A stretch of DNA of 6,382 nt from Crenothrix polyspora (lineage in GTDB: Bacteria; Pseudomonadota; Gammaproteobacteria; Methylococcales; Methylomonadaceae): contig CAMDOP010000188.1 in NCBI GenBank assembly GCA_945903675.1, positions 1-6,382 on the forward strand, in the 5' to 3' direction. A model generated the notes under the pieces. The model ran no database searches and was not told where the DNA came from. It saw nothing but the letters and a program-made list of their open reading frames with translations. Below are positions 6,099 to 6,382 of this stretch, piece by piece. Each line of letters opens with the position of its first letter. Position 1 is the first letter of the stretch. The position numbers were made by a program, and so were the translations under genes.

Positions 6099-6152
6099 GA
6101 TATTTACAGATGTTTTGACTGATTCGCAGATAATAGGGTTTTTGACCCTTAG

Positions 6153-6165
6153 ATTCAACCAGTTA
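6153..6165 (+). promoter_or_regulatory. Candidate IHF-binding site next to repeat 1
   Basis: ATTCAACCAGTTA matches WATCAANNNNTTR except for T in place of the second-position A. It lies 11-23 bases upstream of repeat 1, much like the IHF site in the Escherichia coli type I-E leader, where IHF bends DNA so that Cas1-Cas2 integrates only at the first repeat. The same role here is inferred. Confidence 0.5.
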
Positions 6166-6175
6166 AGCAACCGTT

Positions 6176-6382
6176 GTCGCGCCTCTCGTGGGCGCGTGGA
6201 TTGAAACACGCGATTTGTCATTAATCATTACTGATTAAAGGTCGCGCCTCTCGTGGGCGCGTGGATTGAAACAGTGTTGAGTTATAAAGAATAGCATAAC
6301 GATAGGTCGCGCCTCTCGTGGGCGCGTGGATTGAAACTTGCCTAAGTGTTCAAGTCTGGCAAGGTGTGATGTCGCGCCTCTC
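6176..6382 (+). CRISPR. Type I-C CRISPR array, leader end: three full repeats, three spacers, one repeat cut by the window
   Basis: Three identical 32-base repeats lie at 6176-6207, 6241-6272 and 6306-6337, and the first 12 bases of a fourth at 6371-6382. Each begins GTCGCGCC and ends GTGGATTGAAAC, the well-known I-C repeat type. Repeat bases 3-8 (CGCGCC) pair with 16-21 (GGCGCG) around a 7-base loop. Cutting by Cas5c after base 21 would leave the 11-base handle TGGATTGAAAC on each crRNA. Spacers are 6208-6240, 6273-6305 and 6338-6370, each exactly 33 bases and different from one another. As the repeats are identical and these are the newest spacers, the array was probably active recently. 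The array continues beyond the window, so total size is unknown. No spacer source could be identified by eye. Confidence 0.99.

Larger units (their letters stand above)
6001..6175 (+). promoter_or_regulatory. CRISPR leader
   Basis: This 175-base noncoding region between the cas2 stop and repeat 1 lies on the side where I-C leaders are found. Its first part (TGCGAACTGTAAGC, 6001-6014) recalls the TGCGAAC-type sequence that I remember near the start of other I-C leaders, though this is from memory. The middle (6055-6110) is very AT-rich and holds a TATAAT box. Closer to the array is a small inverted repeat, AGGGT/ACCCT (6135-6139/6145-6149), then a near-consensus IHF site. No open reading frame of note is present. 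Confidence 0.85.

Noticed and set aside
6273..6370. Five-base inverted repeats in spacers 2 and 3.
   Set aside because: Arms of five bases with loops of ten or more are expected by chance.

Overview
The window carries one nearly complete type I-C CRISPR-Cas locus, all on the + strand, in the standard order: cas3 (only its 3' end is present), cas5c, cas8c (with a probable internal cas11c start), cas7c, cas4, cas1, cas2, leader and repeat-spacer array. The sequence is fairly AT-rich (roughly low-to-mid 40s % GC by eye). The protein sequences have a proteobacterial look, and a gammaproteobacterium is my best guess, but no housekeeping gene is present to confirm that and no species is claimed.

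Layout. 1-213 is the last 70 codons of cas3, the helicase-nuclease that degrades the target. 214-408 is a gap of 195 bases that separates cas3 from the rest of the operon. It holds a 59-base set of nested inverted repeats that can be drawn as a three-way junction, plus a smaller inverted repeat nearer cas5c. 409-3946 is the interference block cas5c-cas8c-cas7c, tightly coupled by two ATGA stop/start overlaps. Within the 3' end of cas8c, an in-frame ATG at 2700 with a purine-rich ribosome-binding site would produce a separate 134-residue Cas11c small subunit. A strong hairpin (18 pairs, 3-base loop) lies at 3970-4008, between cas7c and the adaptation genes. 4043-6000 is the adaptation block cas4-cas1-cas2, packed with 2-3 base gaps. 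6001-6175 is the leader, with a TATAAT box and two near-consensus IHF sites, one of them 11-23 bases upstream of the first repeat. From 6176 the array has three complete identical 32-base repeats, three 33-base spacers, and a fourth repeat cut by the window end.

How the parts work together. Cas4-Cas1-Cas2 select, trim and integrate new spacers at the leader end, probably helped by IHF bending of the leader. The array is transcribed from the leader and cut by Cas5c (which keeps Tyr46, Lys116 and His117) just after the repeat stem, leaving an 11-base 5' handle. The crRNA is assembled with Cas5c, Cas7c, Cas8c and Cas11c into Cascade, which recruits Cas3. Every gene that can be inspected looks intact, and the three repeats are identical, so the system appears functional.

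The locus itself belongs to a known class. The parts worth a second look are the noncoding structures (267-325, 349-369, 3970-4008), the internal Cas11c start and the IHF sites in the leader.
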